This document shows positions 49,251-58,122 of a stretch of 64,000 bases of DNA, one piece after another. Numbering within the stretch: the stretch's first letter is position 1; each line of letters opens with the position of its first letter. The DNA is taken from contig JAFROL010000027.1 in NCBI GenBank assembly GCA_017429685.1, positions 78,939 to 142,938 on the forward strand, written 5' to 3'. The notes under the pieces were generated by a model. The model saw only the letters and a list, made by a program, of their open reading frames with translations, made no database searches and was not told the DNA's origin. Source of the stretch: Bacteroidales bacterium. Its GTDB lineage: Bacteria > Bacteroidota > Bacteroidia > Bacteroidales > P3. The position numbers and the translations under genes were made by a program.

Positions 49251-50459
49251 ATGAACAACCTCAATCCGACAATCGACCTCGAGCGGCAGCTCGGTCAGCA
49301 GATTTATACCGCCCTGCAGGGACCGGTGGTGGAAGAAGTGCTGCGCAAAACCAAAATCAGCAGCAACGACGCCTACTGGCGCAGCAGTATGGAGGGGCAC
49401 TGCCTTAAGGTGCAGCCCGAACTGCTGCCAGACCTCTACAGCCTATGCCAGGATGTGAAGCAAAAGCTTCATTTCGAAGAACCTGTCGACTTCTACATCA
49501 CGGGCGACTCGACGGTCAACGCCTTTTCGCTGGCCGCTGAGGACGAGGGCCAGCCGCATATCGTCAACATCAACTCGGGCCTCTTCGACCTGATGACGCG
49601 CGACGAATTGCAGTTCGTCATCGGCCACGAACTCGGACACCTCATCAACCGCGACACCGCCCTCAGCCGCCTCATCCAGTTTGTCTTCCCGCCCAACGCC
49701 AATGCGCCTGTGTCGCTACAGTACAAAATAAGGCTGCACGAACAGCTGGCCGAACTCGTGGCCGACCGCTACGGGTTCCTGGCCACCGGCAACCTCAGCG
49801 TCTGCGTGACGGCATTCTTCAAAATGGCTTCGGGACTCGACCTGCAAAAAATGAACGTCAGCATCGACGCCCTCCTCTCCGACAACAACCGCCGCCTGGA
49901 CTATTTCCTGAAAGACAAGGGCGTAAGCCGCGCGTCGCACCCCGTAAACCCCATCCGCGTACAGGCGCTGAACCTCTTCGCCAACGCCTCGTCGGACGAA
50001 GAACTCCATCAAGGTATGGACGAGCTGATAGCCATCCTGCTGAAGGTGGGCAACACCGACCTCGACGAGCATCTGGCCCGCTTCATCGCCTCTGCCGGCA
50101 TCATCGTGGCTTCGGCCGACAGCGAGGTTAAAGAGGCCGAATTCAACCAGATACTCGACTCGCTGGCCAGCCTGCAAATCTTCCCTCGCCGATACCTCGA
50201 AGAGGTGGCCGCAGGCGACATCAGCGACACATTCAACCAGGCCGTGGGCGGCATACTGAACATCAACCCCGGTATGCGCGACTCGCTGCTGCGGTATATG
50301 ATCCACATCGTGATGAGCGACAAACGCATCGCCAACGAGGAGATCGGCCTGCTCTACAGCTTCGGCAACAGCATCGGCTTCAGTGAGATGGAGGTGGCTC
50401 AGTACATTGCCGAATCCATACAGAAAAGCTACGTACCGAGCTTGGAATCAATCGTATAG
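49251..50459 (+). CDS. M48-type metallopeptidase with C-terminal TerB-like domain
   Basis: 402 residues, no signal peptide or membrane segment. Zinc motif HELGH at 126-130 (FVIGHELGHLINRDTA) with a second acidic region LAELVADRYGFLATG supplying the third ligand, as in M48 peptidases. Residues about 265-400 (ELIAILLKVGNTDLDEHLARFIASAGIIVASADSEVKEAEFNQILDSL...YMIHIVMSDKRIANEEIGLLYSFGNSIGFSEMEVAQYI) are a TerB-like helical domain. The combination suggests a cytosolic regulated protease; substrate unknown. Convergent with the operon that follows. Confidence 0.82.
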   Translation: MNNLNPTIDLERQLGQQIYTALQGPVVEEVLRKTKISSNDAYWRSSMEGHCLKVQPELLPDLYSLCQDVKQKLHFEEPVDFYITGDSTVNAFSLAAEDEGQPHIVNINSGLFDLMTRDELQFVIGHELGHLINRDTALSRLIQFVFPPNANAPVSLQYKIRLHEQLAELVADRYGFLATGNLSVCVTAFFKMASGLDLQKMNVSIDALLSDNNRRLDYFLKDKGVSRASHPVNPIRVQALNLFANASSDEELHQGMDELIAILLKVGNTDLDEHLARFIASAGIIVASADSEVKEAEFNQILDSLASLQIFPRRYLEEVAAGDISDTFNQAVGGILNINPGMRDSLLRYMIHIVMSDKRIANEEIGLLYSFGNSIGFSEMEVAQYIAESIQKSYVPSLESIV

Positions 50460-50513
50460 ATTATATCCAAAACAGCCTTTCGTTGGCATATCCATTCTTG
50501 CTAATCACACCAT

Positions 50514-51947
50514 CTACATACCAAAAGACTGGCGAACAAACTGTATGATTGGGTCGGCCAGAGGCGTCTGAAGGTCGATGTTGATAAACTTGAGGGCTGC
50601 AAAGGGTCTAAGTCGCTGTTCTATTTCATATTGTTCTTCATCGGTCTTTATGGGATAGTAGTCGCGAATGAAGACGTTCCAGATGCGACGCATCGTGGCG
50701 CTATCGAGATGGAAGAGGTGCTTGGTGATTTTCTCGTCATTATAGTTGCAAGCCAGATAGAACATCCCGAGGTCGAAAAGCGGATTGCCCCAGCGGAAGT
50801 CGCCGAGGTCGATCCAAAAATCCGTGGTACCCGCAATCGCAACAGGTCCGACGGCGTTGGTGATGACGTTGCCAATATGCATATCGCCGTGCAGGCAAGC
50901 AGTGGCATCAGGCACCTGGGCAATGAAAGCAAGGATCTTTTCCTTCTCGGCGTCGCTGAAGCGCGTGCTTCTTTGCACAACCGTTGCGGCGTGTTCCTTT
51001 TCCGACTGGAAGACAGCCGTGTTGCAGGGTGTACTGTGCAGCTTAAGGCACATCCGTGCGAAGCGGTGCGCGATGTCCTCGTAACTGTCGGGGCGGTTGC
51101 TGACATAGCGCGCAAAAGACTCCTTGGGGCTGATGCGTCGAAACTCGGCGCCAAAGCGGATTCCGTCGGTCACGAGGCGGCCCGGCATCGGCGTGGGAAT
51201 ATCCATCCGCGAGACGGCATAGGCCATACGCAACTCGTTTTGCGGCACAGCTTTGTCGACTCCTTTGTTGTAAAACTTCACCATTGTCTGTCCGTCACGG
51301 TGGTTGTAGCTTGTAGCGAAATATCCGCCACCGCTTTCTTCGTAGTCGTCGAGGCTGACGGGCTGCGCCTCGCTGTAGTCCATCGGACCGAACGTCTGGT
51401 CAAGCAGGTGAAGAAACTCCTGGAAAGGCAACGTTTCGGCCAGTTCGAACAGGGCGCTGGCCAGACTGCGGTAGTACCACTCTATGTCCTTCTTGCCGCC
51501 AGGGGCGTGGAAACGGCTCCAAATGGCGTCGCCTATCGAGCGGTAGTCGTTGGCAATGCCACGCAGGTTGGACAGTTTGTCGCCAATGGCGACAATCTTG
51601 CTGTCGCGGTCGGCAGTTTCGAGCTGGTCGAGCTGGGCCTGTTTTTTTTGTCGCCAGGTGAGATTTTCGTCCGATGGGGCTGTTTCGTGCATCACCAGAG
51701 TGGCGACACGGTCGCCAAATTCGTCGCTAATCTGTTCCATACTGACGTCGGTGTCCTCGACAACATCGTGCAACACAGCAGCGGCCAGCAGTTCCTGGTC
51801 GCTGGTAACGGTAGCCACGATGGCGGCGGCTTCCATAGGGTGGATAATGTATGGGAATCCTTTCCCACGCCGTTCGGTGCCTCGATGGGCATCGACGGCA
51901 AAACGGGCGGCGCGGTCGAATAGACTTGTTTCGAGTGGATTATTCAT
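50514..51947 (-). CDS. HD-domain (p)ppGpp hydrolase-like protein fused to APH-type phosphotransferase
   Basis: 477 residues. Residues 1-165 are a RelA/SpoT/Mesh1-type HD hydrolase: GFPYIIHPMEAAAIV (His 36), VLHDVVEDTD (His 60, Asp 61, Glu 64, Asp 65) and AIGDKLSNLR (Asp 123) supply the Mn ligands and ED pair. Residues about 200-477 are APH/choline-kinase-like: catalytic loop LHGDMHIGNV (His 353, Asp 355, Asn 360) and WIDLGDFRWGNPLFDLG (metal Asp). A two-domain protein able to hydrolyse alarmone and phosphorylate a small molecule is unusual. Last gene of the partner-switching operon, separated by 70 nt carrying repeats. Confidence 0.82.
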   Translation of the reverse strand: MNNPLETSLFDRAARFAVDAHRGTERRGKGFPYIIHPMEAAAIVATVTSDQELLAAAVLHDVVEDTDVSMEQISDEFGDRVATLVMHETAPSDENLTWRQKKQAQLDQLETADRDSKIVAIGDKLSNLRGIANDYRSIGDAIWSRFHAPGGKKDIEWYYRSLASALFELAETLPFQEFLHLLDQTFGPMDYSEAQPVSLDDYEESGGGYFATSYNHRDGQTMVKFYNKGVDKAVPQNELRMAYAVSRMDIPTPMPGRLVTDGIRFGAEFRRISPKESFARYVSNRPDSYEDIAHRFARMCLKLHSTPCNTAVFQSEKEHAATVVQRSTRFSDAEKEKILAFIAQVPDATACLHGDMHIGNVITNAVGPVAIAGTTDFWIDLGDFRWGNPLFDLGMFYLACNYNDEKITKHLFHLDSATMRRIWNVFIRDYYPIKTDEEQYEIEQRLRPFAALKFINIDLQTPLADPIIQFVRQSFGM

Positions 51948-51954
51948 ATATTGC

Positions 51955-52018
51955 GTTATTGCGTGAATGCGTTATTGTGTTAGTGCTGACGCGGTAGCCA
52001 GTTTTCCGTTTTCCGTTC
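51955..52018. repeat. 9-bp tandem, CTGACGCGG core and heptads
   Basis: GCGTTATTGCGTGAATGCG-type 9-bp units, core TTAGTGCTGACGCGG at 51980-51994, then TTTTCCG heptads ending at the stop codon of the synthetase gene. Same order as at 26285-26502. Confidence 0.8.
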
Positions 52019-53099
52019 AACTGACTAAGTTTATCTTCTTGGCTTGCTGATAGATGCGGCTGGCGCGCTGGGCATTGTAGGCGCTTTCGCCGTAGAGGGC
52101 GGCGAACATACGGACCAGGCCGGCTTCGCCAAAGCCCTGCTTCAAAATGTATACGATGCAGAGGTTTTGGAGCGCGACAGAGTAGGCCACGATGTCGAGT
52201 CCCGTTCCGGCCAGCTGGAGCAGGGCCAGCTGGTAGGCGGCCTCGCTGTTTTCGATGCGGAGCCGCTCGACATCGCCTATGGTTTTCATCCCCATATGCA
52301 CCAGCACGTTGTAGTAGGGCATCAGGCTGTCGTCGTACAGCTCGGCCTGGTTGATGGTAGCTATCTTGTCGGCCAGGCGCTGCAGCGGCTTGAGTTCGCA
52401 ATAGCTGCGGAAGGTGTCACCATTGAGGGGCACCTCGTCGAAATTGCCGCTGGCCACGAGCGACTGCACATTGCGGCGATAGTCGGTAATCTCCTTGCGG
52501 ATGCGGCTGAACTGCTCGTCGGCCAGCTCAAGCATACCCGCTAGGCGGCTCATATTGCGCTGGTATTCAACAGGGATCTCGACGTCGCTCTTGTAGCCCA
52601 TATCGTGCTGCATATTGGCCCACACGTGCTGCAGGGCGCTTCGCATCTGGATTTCGAAGCGCACCTGGTTGATTTCGGGCATCGCCGGGTCATCGCACAT
52701 CGATTTGGGAATGCGGCAGATATAGTGGAGCGACATATACCCAAAGCGGTCTATTTCAAGCATTTTGCGCTTGTCGACCGAGTTTTCCCAGTCGATCTCG
52801 AACATACGTTCGACGAGGGCCGAAATGATGTCCACCTCGTCGCTAAAGAAGGTGATGATACGGGCACCGAGGATGTCGGTGATGTCGTCGAGGGTGCGAT
52901 ACTTGTAGCCTTTCAGTTCCAGCTTACCGGTCAGGCTCTTCTCGGTCTTGATGCGTGTTTCGAGGCCGGCGACGATGATGTTCTTTTCGTCGAGGCTTTT
53001 GCGCAGGTTGGCGAGGAGGATGTCCTTGATGCGATTGAATACAGGCAGTTTGTCACGATACTCGTCGAGTATCATCTCGCAGTGCATATCGAGCGGCAT
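52017..53099 (-). CDS. RelA/SpoT-family (p)ppGpp synthetase
   Basis: 360 residues with a complete synthetase domain (about 20-200): R49/K51 and S55/K59 (TRIKTEKSLTGK), DILGARI (Asp 75, Arg 80), FGYMSLHY (119-126), and FEIQMRSALQHVWANMQHDMGYK with Glu 149, Gln 151, Arg 153, His 158, Trp 160, His 165, Lys 170. No HD hydrolase, TGS or ACT domain. Residues about 200-360 form a helical C-terminal region of unknown function, a candidate site for partner control. Lies 6-7 nt after the STAS gene. Would make ppGpp or pppGpp from ATP and GDP/GTP. Confidence 0.9.
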   Translation of the reverse strand: MPLDMHCEMILDEYRDKLPVFNRIKDILLANLRKSLDEKNIIVAGLETRIKTEKSLTGKLELKGYKYRTLDDITDILGARIITFFSDEVDIISALVERMFEIDWENSVDKRKMLEIDRFGYMSLHYICRIPKSMCDDPAMPEINQVRFEIQMRSALQHVWANMQHDMGYKSDVEIPVEYQRNMSRLAGMLELADEQFSRIRKEITDYRRNVQSLVASGNFDEVPLNGDTFRSYCELKPLQRLADKIATINQAELYDDSLMPYYNVLVHMGMKTIGDVERLRIENSEAAYQLALLQLAGTGLDIVAYSVALQNLCIVYILKQGFGEAGLVRMFAALYGESAYNAQRASRIYQQAKKINLVS

Positions 53100-53105
53100 A
53101 GGGCG

Positions 53106-53408
53106 TCAGAGTATGGTTATGATGTTTGAGAAGCCGGTGATGTCGAACACTTCCTTGACCTGCGGGTTCATATTGCGCATCACCATCTTGCCGCCGTGGG
53201 CCAGCACGCTCTTCTGCAGCATCAGGAAGATGCGCAGCCCCTGCGACGAGGTGTACGACATTCCGCTACAGTCGATGTCGATATCGGGATGTTCCATCTG
53301 CATCAGGGGGTTCACGTCCTGCTGGAAACGGTCGGCGTTGGTGGTGTCCAAACGGCCGTCGAGGACCACTAGTGTTTTGTTGTCTTGGTTTGTTATCTTT
53401 ACGTCCAT
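53106..53408 (-). CDS. RsbV/SpoIIAA-like STAS anti-sigma factor antagonist
   Basis: 100 residues from the ATG at 53406-53408; an in-frame TTG at 53412-53414 overlapping the kinase stop is less likely. STAS fold: VVLDGRLDTTNADRFQQDV, IDIDCSGMSYTSSQGLRIF with Ser 54/55 in the position phosphorylated by RsbW-like kinases. Dephosphorylated form would bind the kinase encoded upstream. Target of the switch is not a known sigma factor. Confidence 0.9.
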   Translation of the reverse strand: MDVKITNQDNKTLVVLDGRLDTTNADRFQQDVNPLMQMEHPDIDIDCSGMSYTSSQGLRIFLMLQKSVLAHGGKMVMRNMNPQVKEVFDITGFSNIITIL

Positions 53409-53410
53409 TG

Positions 53411-53812
53411 TCAAACTTTTTTCGTCATTGTCAATACGTTATTGCCGTCCTCGTAGCGGTATTCGATGTTGTCCATCAGCTGCTTGCAGAGGAAAATGCC
53501 GAGTCCGCCCACCTCGCGGTCTTCGGCCGAGAGGGTGATGTCGGGGTCTTCGCGCTCGAGGGGGTTGAAGGGCACGCCGGCGTCGCGCAGCTCGATGGTG
53601 AGGATCAGCGAGTCGTGGTCGAGGCTTGTGCCCACTTCGAGCCATCCGATGCCGCCGTCGTAGGCATAGCGCACCACGTTTTCGACAGCTTCCTCAATCG
53701 ACAGGCGCAACTTGAACTGCAGCGCGTCGTCGTCGGGTATGTCGGGCGACGACATCAGGAATTCGATTATCTCGCTGCTTTTGTCCTTTATAGGGTTGAA
53801 TCGTTTTTTCAT
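53411..53812 (-). CDS. RsbW-like serine kinase (HATPase_c_2)
   Basis: 133 residues of GHKL fold: N-box LSIEEAVENVVRYAY (Glu 40-41, Asn 44), G1 RDAGVPFNP (Asp 77) and G2 EVGGLGIFLCKQLMD (101-105). Same size as RsbW/SpoIIAB. It would phosphorylate the STAS protein and hold the output partner when the STAS protein is phosphorylated. Two nt before the STAS start. Confidence 0.9.
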   Translation of the reverse strand: MKKRFNPIKDKSSEIIEFLMSSPDIPDDDALQFKLRLSIEEAVENVVRYAYDGGIGWLEVGTSLDHDSLILTIELRDAGVPFNPLEREDPDITLSAEDREVGGLGIFLCKQLMDNIEYRYEDGNNVLTMTKKV

Positions 53813-53823
53813 TGTTGTTATTT

Positions 53824-53862
53824 TTTTAACCTTAACGTTAATGATAAAGTTAACGTTTAATT
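53824..53862. repeat. TTAACG spacer repeat
   Basis: TTTTTAACCTTAACGTTAATG and GTTAACGTTTAA hexads in the gap between the phosphatase and kinase genes. Confidence 0.6.
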
Positions 53863-55764
53863 CTAAATTTTCACACTCATTATCGTTATGTCGTCGTTCT
53901 GCGGGTTGCCATCGGTGAAGGCGGTGACCGATTCGAGCAGACCCTCGACGACCTCGCGCTCCGTGGTGGCGCTGGCGCGCACCTTCGGGGACGAGACGTA
54001 GGCCAGCAGGCGGTCGTTGCCATACATACTCTTGTCGGCCTTTTCCGCCTCGTTGACGCCGTCGGTATAGGCCACGATGCGTGTGCCGGGCTTCAGGTCG
54101 ATGCTCTCGGCCTCGTAGGGGAAGTCGCTGAAGAGGCCCACAGCCAGGTTCGCCTTGGCCTTGAGGAAATAAGGCTCGCCGTCGGGCGGAACGATGATGA
54201 TGGGATTGTGGCCGGCATTGCAGTATTCCATCCGGCCCGTTTTCAGGTCGATGCGCGCCGAGAACAGGGTGACAAACATATTGTTGCTGTTGGTGTCGGT
54301 GACGCAGTTGTTGATGCGGTTCATCGTTTGGTCCATCGGCAGCCCCAAGCCGGCCACAAAGCGCAGCGAGGCACGTGTGATGGCCATCATCAGCGATGCC
54401 GGCACACCTTTGCCGCTGACGTCGCCGATGGCAAGATAGAGGTGGTCGTCCTTAAGCACAAAGTCGTAGAGGTCGCCGCCCACCTCTTTGGCGGGGCGCA
54501 ACAGGGCGTAGAGCTGCGGCGGGAAGTCGGTATGGAGCATTCCCATCTGGATGTTGCGCGCCACGTTGAGTTCCGATTCCATACGCTCGTTGGCGCGCGT
54601 GGTGACTTTCAGCTCCTCGATATAGTCGGCTATGGAGTTCTGCATATACATAAAGCTGTCGCGCAGGTGCAGCATCTCGTCCTGGCTCTTGATTTCGGGC
54701 AGTTCGGCATTGAAGTTGCCTTTGGCAATTTTCAAGGCCGACTCCGACAGCTCGGTGATGGGTCGCGACAGGCGGCGTATGGTGCGGCGGCAGACGAAAA
54801 AGAGCACCACCAGACCGATGAGGCCTATCAGCATCAGGTTGAAATTCATCTGGGCCGACCGCCTCAGCACGTCGCGATACTGGCACACGATGCTGACCAT
54901 CCAGCCGTTATGCAACGGACCGTAGACCACGAACGACAGCGTGCGTCCCTTGCCGATGCGGCGCCGTATGCTGTCCTTGCCCAGTTTCATATCCTCGCCC
55001 AGGGCGGCCAGTTCTTTGTCCTCGGCAAAACTTTTGCGTATCTGTGCAATGATGGCGGTATCCTTGATGCCCACGATGCAGTCGTCGCTGCAGCTGATGG
55101 TGGTCAGCGAGTTCTTGTAGGGGCGCAGCTCCTCGACCTTCTGCTCCATCCAGTCCACGCCCAGGTCGCTGACAACGATGCAGGCCAGCTGTTCCGTTCC
55201 CGGCAGATAGACCGGCGTGCAGTACGAGGCCACCATCTTGTTGCTGTCCACCAGCGACTTGTGGGGCGGAATCCAAAAGGCATCCTTCTTTTCCTTGGCT
55301 GTGGTGACAAGCCAGTCGGCCGGCGAATTCATCGCGTCGTCCAACATCGAACCTGCGGCAATATCGCCGCTGGGCAGTTCGCAGCCGTAATATATCAGAT
55401 TGCCTATGCAGGAAGGCACGATTACATAGCTGCCACAGACCAGCGAATCGCCCTCGACGGTATACTTCACCAGCTGTTCCATCGGGTCGACGCCGGCGGC
55501 ATTGGCAGTCTCTCCATTCCTGTCGATGCTCATCATCGAAAGCGTATGTGCCGCCACGGTTTTGGTCACCACCTCCACCTCGCTGAGCGGCTTCTCGATG
55601 TCGCTGATGGTGCCGTGCAGGATATGCTGCGTGGCACGCGTCGCCTCGTCGGCAATCAGCTGATGCGACACAATGGCCACAATGACAAGCATTGTGACAA
55701 TAATCACCGACGCGATACCGATTATACGCCAGCTGAGCCGACGCGAAAACGATCTTTTCTTCAT
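53863..55764 (-). CDS. Membrane sensor SpoIIE/PP2C-type phosphatase (RsbU-like)
   Basis: 633 residues: membrane helix about 14-36, extracytoplasmic Cache-like sensor domain about 40-300 (VGVDPMEQLVKYTVEGDSLVCGSYVIV...SKDAFWIPPHKSL), second helix about 317-337, HAMP domain (RRLSRPITELSESALKIAKGNFNAELPE), coiled coil, then PP2C phosphatase with metal-binding EVGGDLYDFV and AIGDVSGKGVPASL, NAGHNPI, YTDGVNEAE and NDDITIM. All catalytic Asp residues are kept. It would dephosphorylate the STAS protein in response to a periplasmic signal. First gene of the operon; -7 element TAAATTTG on the minus strand at 55848-55855. Confidence 0.92.
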   Translation of the reverse strand: MKKRSFSRRLSWRIIGIASVIIVTMLVIVAIVSHQLIADEATRATQHILHGTISDIEKPLSEVEVVTKTVAAHTLSMMSIDRNGETANAAGVDPMEQLVKYTVEGDSLVCGSYVIVPSCIGNLIYYGCELPSGDIAAGSMLDDAMNSPADWLVTTAKEKKDAFWIPPHKSLVDSNKMVASYCTPVYLPGTEQLACIVVSDLGVDWMEQKVEELRPYKNSLTTISCSDDCIVGIKDTAIIAQIRKSFAEDKELAALGEDMKLGKDSIRRRIGKGRTLSFVVYGPLHNGWMVSIVCQYRDVLRRSAQMNFNLMLIGLIGLVVLFFVCRRTIRRLSRPITELSESALKIAKGNFNAELPEIKSQDEMLHLRDSFMYMQNSIADYIEELKVTTRANERMESELNVARNIQMGMLHTDFPPQLYALLRPAKEVGGDLYDFVLKDDHLYLAIGDVSGKGVPASLMMAITRASLRFVAGLGLPMDQTMNRINNCVTDTNSNNMFVTLFSARIDLKTGRMEYCNAGHNPIIIVPPDGEPYFLKAKANLAVGLFSDFPYEAESIDLKPGTRIVAYTDGVNEAEKADKSMYGNDRLLAYVSSPKVRASATTEREVVEGLLESVTAFTDGNPQNDDITIMSVKI

Positions 55765-55847
55765 TTCGTGCTGAATTACGTTTATTATACTGTTATATAT
55801 ATATTTAAAGACATTTTATACCACATACCACAAGGCATACGGTTTTG

Positions 55848-55855
55848 CAAATTTA
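55848..55855 (-). promoter_or_regulatory. -7 element of the partner-switching operon
   Basis: TAAATTTG on the minus strand, about 85 nt before the phosphatase start; -33 not evident. Confidence 0.45.
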
Positions 55856-55992
55856 CGAAAAAATATCATTTGCAGCTCTTTTCCAAGCAAAAAACATACG
55901 GCAGAGGCATTCGCTCAAACCAATTTGCGCATTGTAAAACAGCAAACTAGCATTAAAATAATGGCATTTATCCCTATTACATATTTTTTTTG

Positions 55993-56000
55993 TAACTTTG
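55993..56000 (+). promoter_or_regulatory. -7 element of the membrane protein gene
   Basis: TAACTTTG 31 nt before the ATG at 56031. An in-frame TTG at 55998 falls inside this element and was rejected as start. Confidence 0.55.
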
Positions 56001-56030
56001 CAAATCCAAATTTCCAATAATAATCAGCTT

Positions 56031-56843
56031 ATGTATTTAATAGATTTTGTATCCGCGAATTCACCATTAACCAACCTGCCCGAATTGCCGGGACTGATGG
56101 GGCTGCAACACGACAATCCTCTGGGACTTCCGTTGTGGCTGCAACTGGTCATCATTTTCATCTTGGCCGAAGTGATGAACATCGTAGACCGGCGCGTCCG
56201 CTACAAAGGCGAGCAGCAGTACTACCCTTGGCTGTACACTCTGCTGGGACTCACAGTGTTGGCTTGCGGCTACTATTGTTTCCTGAACACATTCCCCGCC
56301 TACAAGGTTTGGCCCGACATCGACCCGCGCCCCTTCATCGGCTGGTTCTGTATGCCCAACATCGTTGGCTGGCCGCTGGCGCTGGTTATGCTGGCACTGC
56401 TCTCGCACGTCATCTTCTGCATCATATCGGCAGTTATGCAATCCACGGCACAAATCAACGTCGAAGCCGGTTTCACCGACAACAAGCCCTGGAAAGAATG
56501 GAAAGTTGGCGTCTTCGTAATGATTATTTTCGCCCTCCTGACCAGCGTGGCGCTCTTTGCCAGCTACACCGTCTCGTCGTGGATACTCATCGCCGGCCAA
56601 ATCGCCATAGTGCTCCTCGTGCTCATCAAAATCATTGCCGACACCGTCCGCAGCCGCAAATTCGGCTGGTCGCTGCTGACCGGACTGACATTCCTTGTCG
56701 GCATTGAAGTCTGCTATATGCTGACCCTCGAGTGCCTCCGCGGATGCGTCTTCTTCGTCGTCATCCTCGCCGCCCTCTTCACGCAGGCCAAAGCCCGCAA
56801 AAAGAAAGCCTACAAGGGCGACACCAGCGAAGCAGCCAAATAA
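56031..56843 (+). CDS. Multi-spanning membrane protein, unknown
   Basis: 270 residues with about seven membrane segments (e.g. LPLWLQLVIIFILAEVMNIV; YPWLYTLLGLTVLACGYYCFL; IVGWPLALVMLALLSHVIFCIISAVM). A charged C-terminal tail (RKKKAYKGDTSEAAK). No family recognised. Followed by a strong terminator shared with a convergent gene. Confidence 0.65.
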   Translation: MYLIDFVSANSPLTNLPELPGLMGLQHDNPLGLPLWLQLVIIFILAEVMNIVDRRVRYKGEQQYYPWLYTLLGLTVLACGYYCFLNTFPAYKVWPDIDPRPFIGWFCMPNIVGWPLALVMLALLSHVIFCIISAVMQSTAQINVEAGFTDNKPWKEWKVGVFVMIIFALLTSVALFASYTVSSWILIAGQIAIVLLVLIKIIADTVRSRKFGWSLLTGLTFLVGIEVCYMLTLECLRGCVFFVVILAALFTQAKARKKKAYKGDTSEAAK

Positions 56844-56863
56844 AATGACTTCCAACACAATAG

Positions 56864-56893
56864 AAAGGGACGCCGCAAAAGCAGCGTCCCTTT
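56864..56893. terminator. Bidirectional terminator
   Basis: AAAGGGACGC and GCGTCCCTTT around a 10-nt loop, between convergent genes. Confidence 0.88.
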
Positions 56894-56927
56894 ACTTATC
56901 GGCAATTATAAATGAATCCCTTTGGGG

Positions 56928-57968
56928 CTATTTCATCTGCTCCGACAGTATATTCTCAAGTTCCACCACGTTGAAATCGCGGGCCACGATTTTGCCATCG
57001 GGCGCGAAGAGAATCATTGCCGGAATGGCGTTGATGCCGTAAGTCTTTGCCGACAGGGCCTCCGTGTCGCTCAGCACGGGCCAGCTGATGCGCAGGTCGC
57101 CAATGGCCTTGCGCGTGTCGTCGACCTCGTCGCTGACGGCAATGCCGATAACCTTAAGTTCCTTATGCTTCTTGGCCACAGCCTGCAGCTGCGGCATTGC
57201 CTGGCGGCAGGGGCCGCACCACGACGCCCAGAAGTCGACCAGCACGTACTCGCCCTTGCCGATATGGTCCGACAGGCGCGTGGCCTCGCCGTCGAGGGTC
57301 TTCACCTCGACATCGGTAAAGACGCAGCCCGGCTGCATCTTGCGGATTGTCGCCAACTGCTCGTCGAACTTGCGGAACATCAGATACTTCTGCATCATCT
57401 CCGCAGGAATCTGACGCGCCAGCGAGTCGACAAAACCGAACTCCATATACGGCGACATCGACATCAGCATATAGGCTCCCACAAAGTCGGTCGGACGCAG
57501 AGCCCAATTCTTTGCAAAAAAGTCGCTTATGGCATTGGGGTCGGCGCTGGTCATCATAATGTTGTATATCTGCAACATCCAGTCCTTCATACCGTCGTTG
57601 TTGGGCGTACCGGTGGCGAACTGGCCGTTGGTGTCCAACACAATGTCGCCCTTTTCCAAAGCCACGTTCCAGGTCACGGCAGGATACTTTTCGACGTCGC
57701 CCAGATGCACCACCGCCAGCGCCACCGTATCGTCGCAATGGCCCTTGATGCAGAACTTGCCGTCGACGATGCGTCCCGAAAAGCGTGTAATCTCGCTGCC
57801 GTCGATAATCTCGGTGGCATATATGTATTGGTCTTCGATCTCAGGCGGGACAGAGCCGCTGATAGTAAACACCTTGCCTTCCTGGCTACGGTTGCACGAC
57901 GAAATCAGGACGAGGGCACCTGCCACAAGCAGACCGGCACACCATTTTTTCGGAAAAATTTTTCTCAT
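56928..57968 (-). CDS. TlpA/ResA-like thiol-disulfide oxidoreductase with DUF4369
   Basis: 346 residues from the ATG at 57966-57968: lipobox signal (WCAGLLVAGALVLISSC, Cys 25), N-terminal DUF4369-like beta domain about 30-130 (FTISGSVPPEIEDQYIYATEIIDG), a helical middle, and a C-terminal thioredoxin fold with WCGPC at 250-254 (VLVDFWASWCGPCRQAMPQL) and cis-Pro in AIPAMILFAPDG. Outer-membrane-anchored, periplasmic; such proteins reduce disulfides in exported or cytochrome proteins. Promoter TTGG-N19-TATTTTTG at 58031-58061. Confidence 0.9.
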   Translation of the reverse strand: MRKIFPKKWCAGLLVAGALVLISSCNRSQEGKVFTISGSVPPEIEDQYIYATEIIDGSEITRFSGRIVDGKFCIKGHCDDTVALAVVHLGDVEKYPAVTWNVALEKGDIVLDTNGQFATGTPNNDGMKDWMLQIYNIMMTSADPNAISDFFAKNWALRPTDFVGAYMLMSMSPYMEFGFVDSLARQIPAEMMQKYLMFRKFDEQLATIRKMQPGCVFTDVEVKTLDGEATRLSDHIGKGEYVLVDFWASWCGPCRQAMPQLQAVAKKHKELKVIGIAVSDEVDDTRKAIGDLRISWPVLSDTEALSAKTYGINAIPAMILFAPDGKIVARDFNVVELENILSEQMK

Positions 57969-58030
57969 AATATTACTATTTATTAGTTTACAATTATTTA
58001 TATCCAAATCCCACCTATCGCTTCACTCTG

Positions 58031-58061
58031 CAAAAATACACATAAAAATCCATTCCGCCAA
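58031..58061 (-). promoter_or_regulatory. Promoter of the TlpA-like gene
   Basis: TTGG (58061-58058), 19 bp, TATTTTTG (58038-58031), 63 nt before the ATG. Confidence 0.65.
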
Positions 58062-58122
58062 CACTATTTTTTCCGCCTCCTCCCCTTCCACCTTCCGCAC
58101 CTTTTTCCACACCGTTCGAAGG

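Noticed and set aside
55998-56030. Upstream TTG start for the membrane protein at 56031
   Set aside because: It lies inside the TAACTTTG promoter element, so it would not be in the transcript.
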